The position numbers and the translations under genes are program-made. Shown one piece after another: positions 37,330 through 38,246 of a stretch of 38,246 nt of DNA (position 1 is its first letter; every line of letters starts with the position of its first letter). Where the stretch lies: contig JALOPB010000001.1 in NCBI GenBank assembly GCA_025454115.1, positions 1 through 38,246 of the forward strand, read 5' to 3'. This DNA is from Desulfobacterales bacterium (GTDB taxonomy: Bacteria > Desulfobacterota > Desulfobacteria > Desulfobacterales > SpSt-501). The notes beneath the pieces are model-generated. The model worked only from the letters and a program-made list of their open reading frames with translations, was not told the origin of the DNA and did not search any database.

Positions 37330-37399
37330 TGGATCCGGCGCGGCGGGTCTGCCTCAACGAAAGCCTCCACCATCGTTGCCCCGCCGGCCGGAAAGCGTG

Positions 37400-37624
37400 T
37401 CAAAACGTCAAAATCATGTCCATCTCCGAAAACGACCGCACCGGCCCGAGCTGCCGGGCGAATGTCCTCGGCAGGCTGTAGGCCGACTGGTAGCACGGAT
37501 CGGCCCGGCACTCGGGGGCCTGCTCGATCGAGGCCAGGTAGCGCTCCTTATCCGCGCAGTTGTAGCATCGGCGGGTACGTTTGGTTTTGTGGAGCCGATC
37601 ACAGGTAAGGCAGGGCGATTTCAT
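37400..37624 (-). CDS. small Cys-rich protein at the end of the late operon
   Basis: From ATG 37624 (GGAGG site, ATGA overlap with the DUF1353 gene) the 74 residues read MKSPCLTCDRLHKTKRTRRC, then YNCADKERYLASIEQAPECR and ADPCYQSAYSLPRTF. C-x-x-C and C-x-x-C pairs plus further Cys suggest a zinc-binding fold. It is probably a small conserved phage protein at the end of the late transcript. Role unknown. Confidence 0.62.
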   Translation of the reverse strand: MKSPCLTCDRLHKTKRTRRCYNCADKERYLASIEQAPECRADPCYQSAYSLPRTFARQLGPVRSFSEMDMILTF

Positions 37625-38043
37625 GGGGCCTCCATCAGTTTCCTGCCGCCGTCGCTGCCGGGGCGGCACCATCCGTTTCCGCAGTACTCCACGCCGGCGA
37701 ACACCCAGGCGGCGCGGATACAACTCATGCCGGCCTCGATGCAGATGTCCCGCAGCTCCCGGTTCATGGCCGTGAATTGATCCGTCCCGATGTATCCGTC
37801 GCGCATGAGCTGGGCCAGCGCGTCGTGCACCAGGCTGCCCCGCATGAAATTCGGCGTGTCAACCGTCGGGCCGCTCGGGCCGTCCCAGGCGTAGCCATGC
37901 TTGATCCAGAGCAGGCCGTCGACGGTCAGCTCGATGAACTCGGTGACGATGTCGAACTCGGGCCGGACGTGCGCGAGCTGCGCCCGGTGGTCGTTGACAA
38001 GCTGGTACTTGTAGCCGCAGCGGTAGCGGATACGGGCGGCCAT
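37621..38043 (-). CDS. DUF1353 family protein
   Basis: This 140-residue protein has the DUF1353 pattern: YRCGYKYQLVNDHRAQLAHV, ITVDGLLWIKHGYAWDGPSG (from the second Thr/Val), PTVDTPNFMRGSLVHDALAQ, then helices and a GNGWCRPGSDGG end. The G-Y-x-W-D-G-P and S-L-V-H-D-A/x-L boxes are diagnostic. DUF1353 proteins are common at the end of phage lysis or tail blocks, and no activity is established. The conserved His/Asp in SLVHDA hint at an enzyme. It follows the lysozyme-like gene. Confidence 0.86.
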   Translation of the reverse strand: MAARIRYRCGYKYQLVNDHRAQLAHVRPEFDIVTEFIELTVDGLLWIKHGYAWDGPSGPTVDTPNFMRGSLVHDALAQLMRDGYIGTDQFTAMNRELRDICIEAGMSCIRAAWVFAGVEYCGNGWCRPGSDGGRKLMEAP

Positions 38044-38046
38044 GGC

Positions 38047-38246
38047 TTACGCCTCCTTGACCGGCAGGCAGAGCGAGCAGTAGGCCGCGAGCGCCTCGGC
38101 CTCGGTGGCTTTGCCCAGGTGCGTGTTCCAGTATTTTTTATAGTAGGCGGCCTGGTCTCCGGGCGCCTTCGGGATCGGGCCGGGCTTCAACCAGTAGAAG
38201 CAGCGGGCGAGCGCCGTGGCATAGGCCAGGTTGTGGATGATGTCCC
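38047..38246 (-). CDS. lysozyme-like protein, C-terminal part (continues from 397-1)
   Basis: This is the 3' end of the gene that begins at 397. Bases 38148-38246 repeat 1-99; beyond them the frame continues through 38147-38047 (…YYKKYWNTHLGKATEAEALA, then AYCSLCLPVKEA) to a TAA stop. The stop is three bases before the DUF1353 ATG at 38043. The intact frame across the junction supports circular joining. Confidence 0.6.
   Translation of the reverse strand, partial: DIIHNLAYATALARCFYWLKPGPIPKAPGDQAAYYKKYWNTHLGKATEAEALAAYCSLCLPVKEA
38148..38246. repeat. terminal direct repeat, right copy
   Basis: This is identical to bases 1-99. See the left copy for interpretation. Confidence 0.93.

Noticed and set aside
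1-38246. tRNA genes, rRNA genes and insertion sequences
   Set aside because: I saw no tRNA-like cloverleaf, rRNA segment or transposase gene on reading; a dedicated scan could still find a divergent tRNA.

Overview
The window is one essentially complete temperate siphovirus genome, lambda-like in plan. It is a circular-map contig: bases 1-99 are identical to 38148-38246, so the unit length is about 38147 bp and one gene (a lysozyme-like protein) is cut by the window ends. The base composition is GC-rich apart from a more A/T-rich patch near 31480-32750. Lipoprotein signals in the lysis region and a lambda-type terminase, portal and J-like tail protein point to a Gram-negative host. I cannot name the host from the sequence.

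Layout. (1) Immunity and lysogeny, about 33425-36306: a Cro-like gene (minus) faces a CI-like repressor (plus) across a 107-bp AT-rich control region. Behind the repressor follow a stand-alone PAS-domain protein, a membrane-anchored SWIM-type zinc-finger protein and a tyrosine integrase. An AT-rich, hairpin-rich stretch after int is the likely attP. A small plus-strand operon (36500-37104) and a possible small ORF (37207-37329) complete the rightward genes. (2) Early genes, minus strand, 33643 down to 26677: many small overlapping genes, a sliding-clamp-like protein, and an O-like replication protein. Inside the O-like gene sits an array of GCATGC palindromes phased at 10-11 bp, the best origin candidate. 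(3) Packaging: TerS, TerL, a DUF115/MptE-like protein, a 22-residue membrane peptide and an HTH protein, followed by a terminator-type hairpin and two near-palindromic repeats. (4) Head: a possible head-joining protein, a lambda-type portal and a fused HK97-type protease/major capsid protein. (5) Tail: neck and terminator candidates, tail tube, tail-assembly chaperones joined by a -1 frameshift at A AAA AAC, tape measure, DUF1833 protein, J-like tip protein, small tail proteins and a 788-residue beta-helix protein carrying about 29 LDALL-type repeats. (6) Lysis and end of the late operon, 2482 to 1 and 38246 to 37400: membrane and lipoprotein genes, a spanin-like lipoprotein interrupted by an in-frame TGA with a hairpin just downstream, a holin candidate, a Cys/His-rich small protein, the lysozyme-like protein, a DUF1353 protein and a Cys-rich protein.

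How it works together (inference): the repressor, perhaps with the PAS protein, holds the Cro-side promoter shut in the lysogen. On induction one long leftward transcript runs through replication, packaging, head, tail and lysis genes, with intrinsic terminators at about 22870-22916 and 2504-2549 as internal control points. Most neighbouring genes overlap as ATGA, GTGA or TTGA, which indicates translational coupling. The points most worth a second look are the phased GCATGC array, the TGA-interrupted lipoprotein, the repressor-PAS-SWIM-int operon, the LDALL repeat protein, the short clamp-like protein and the textbook frameshift site.
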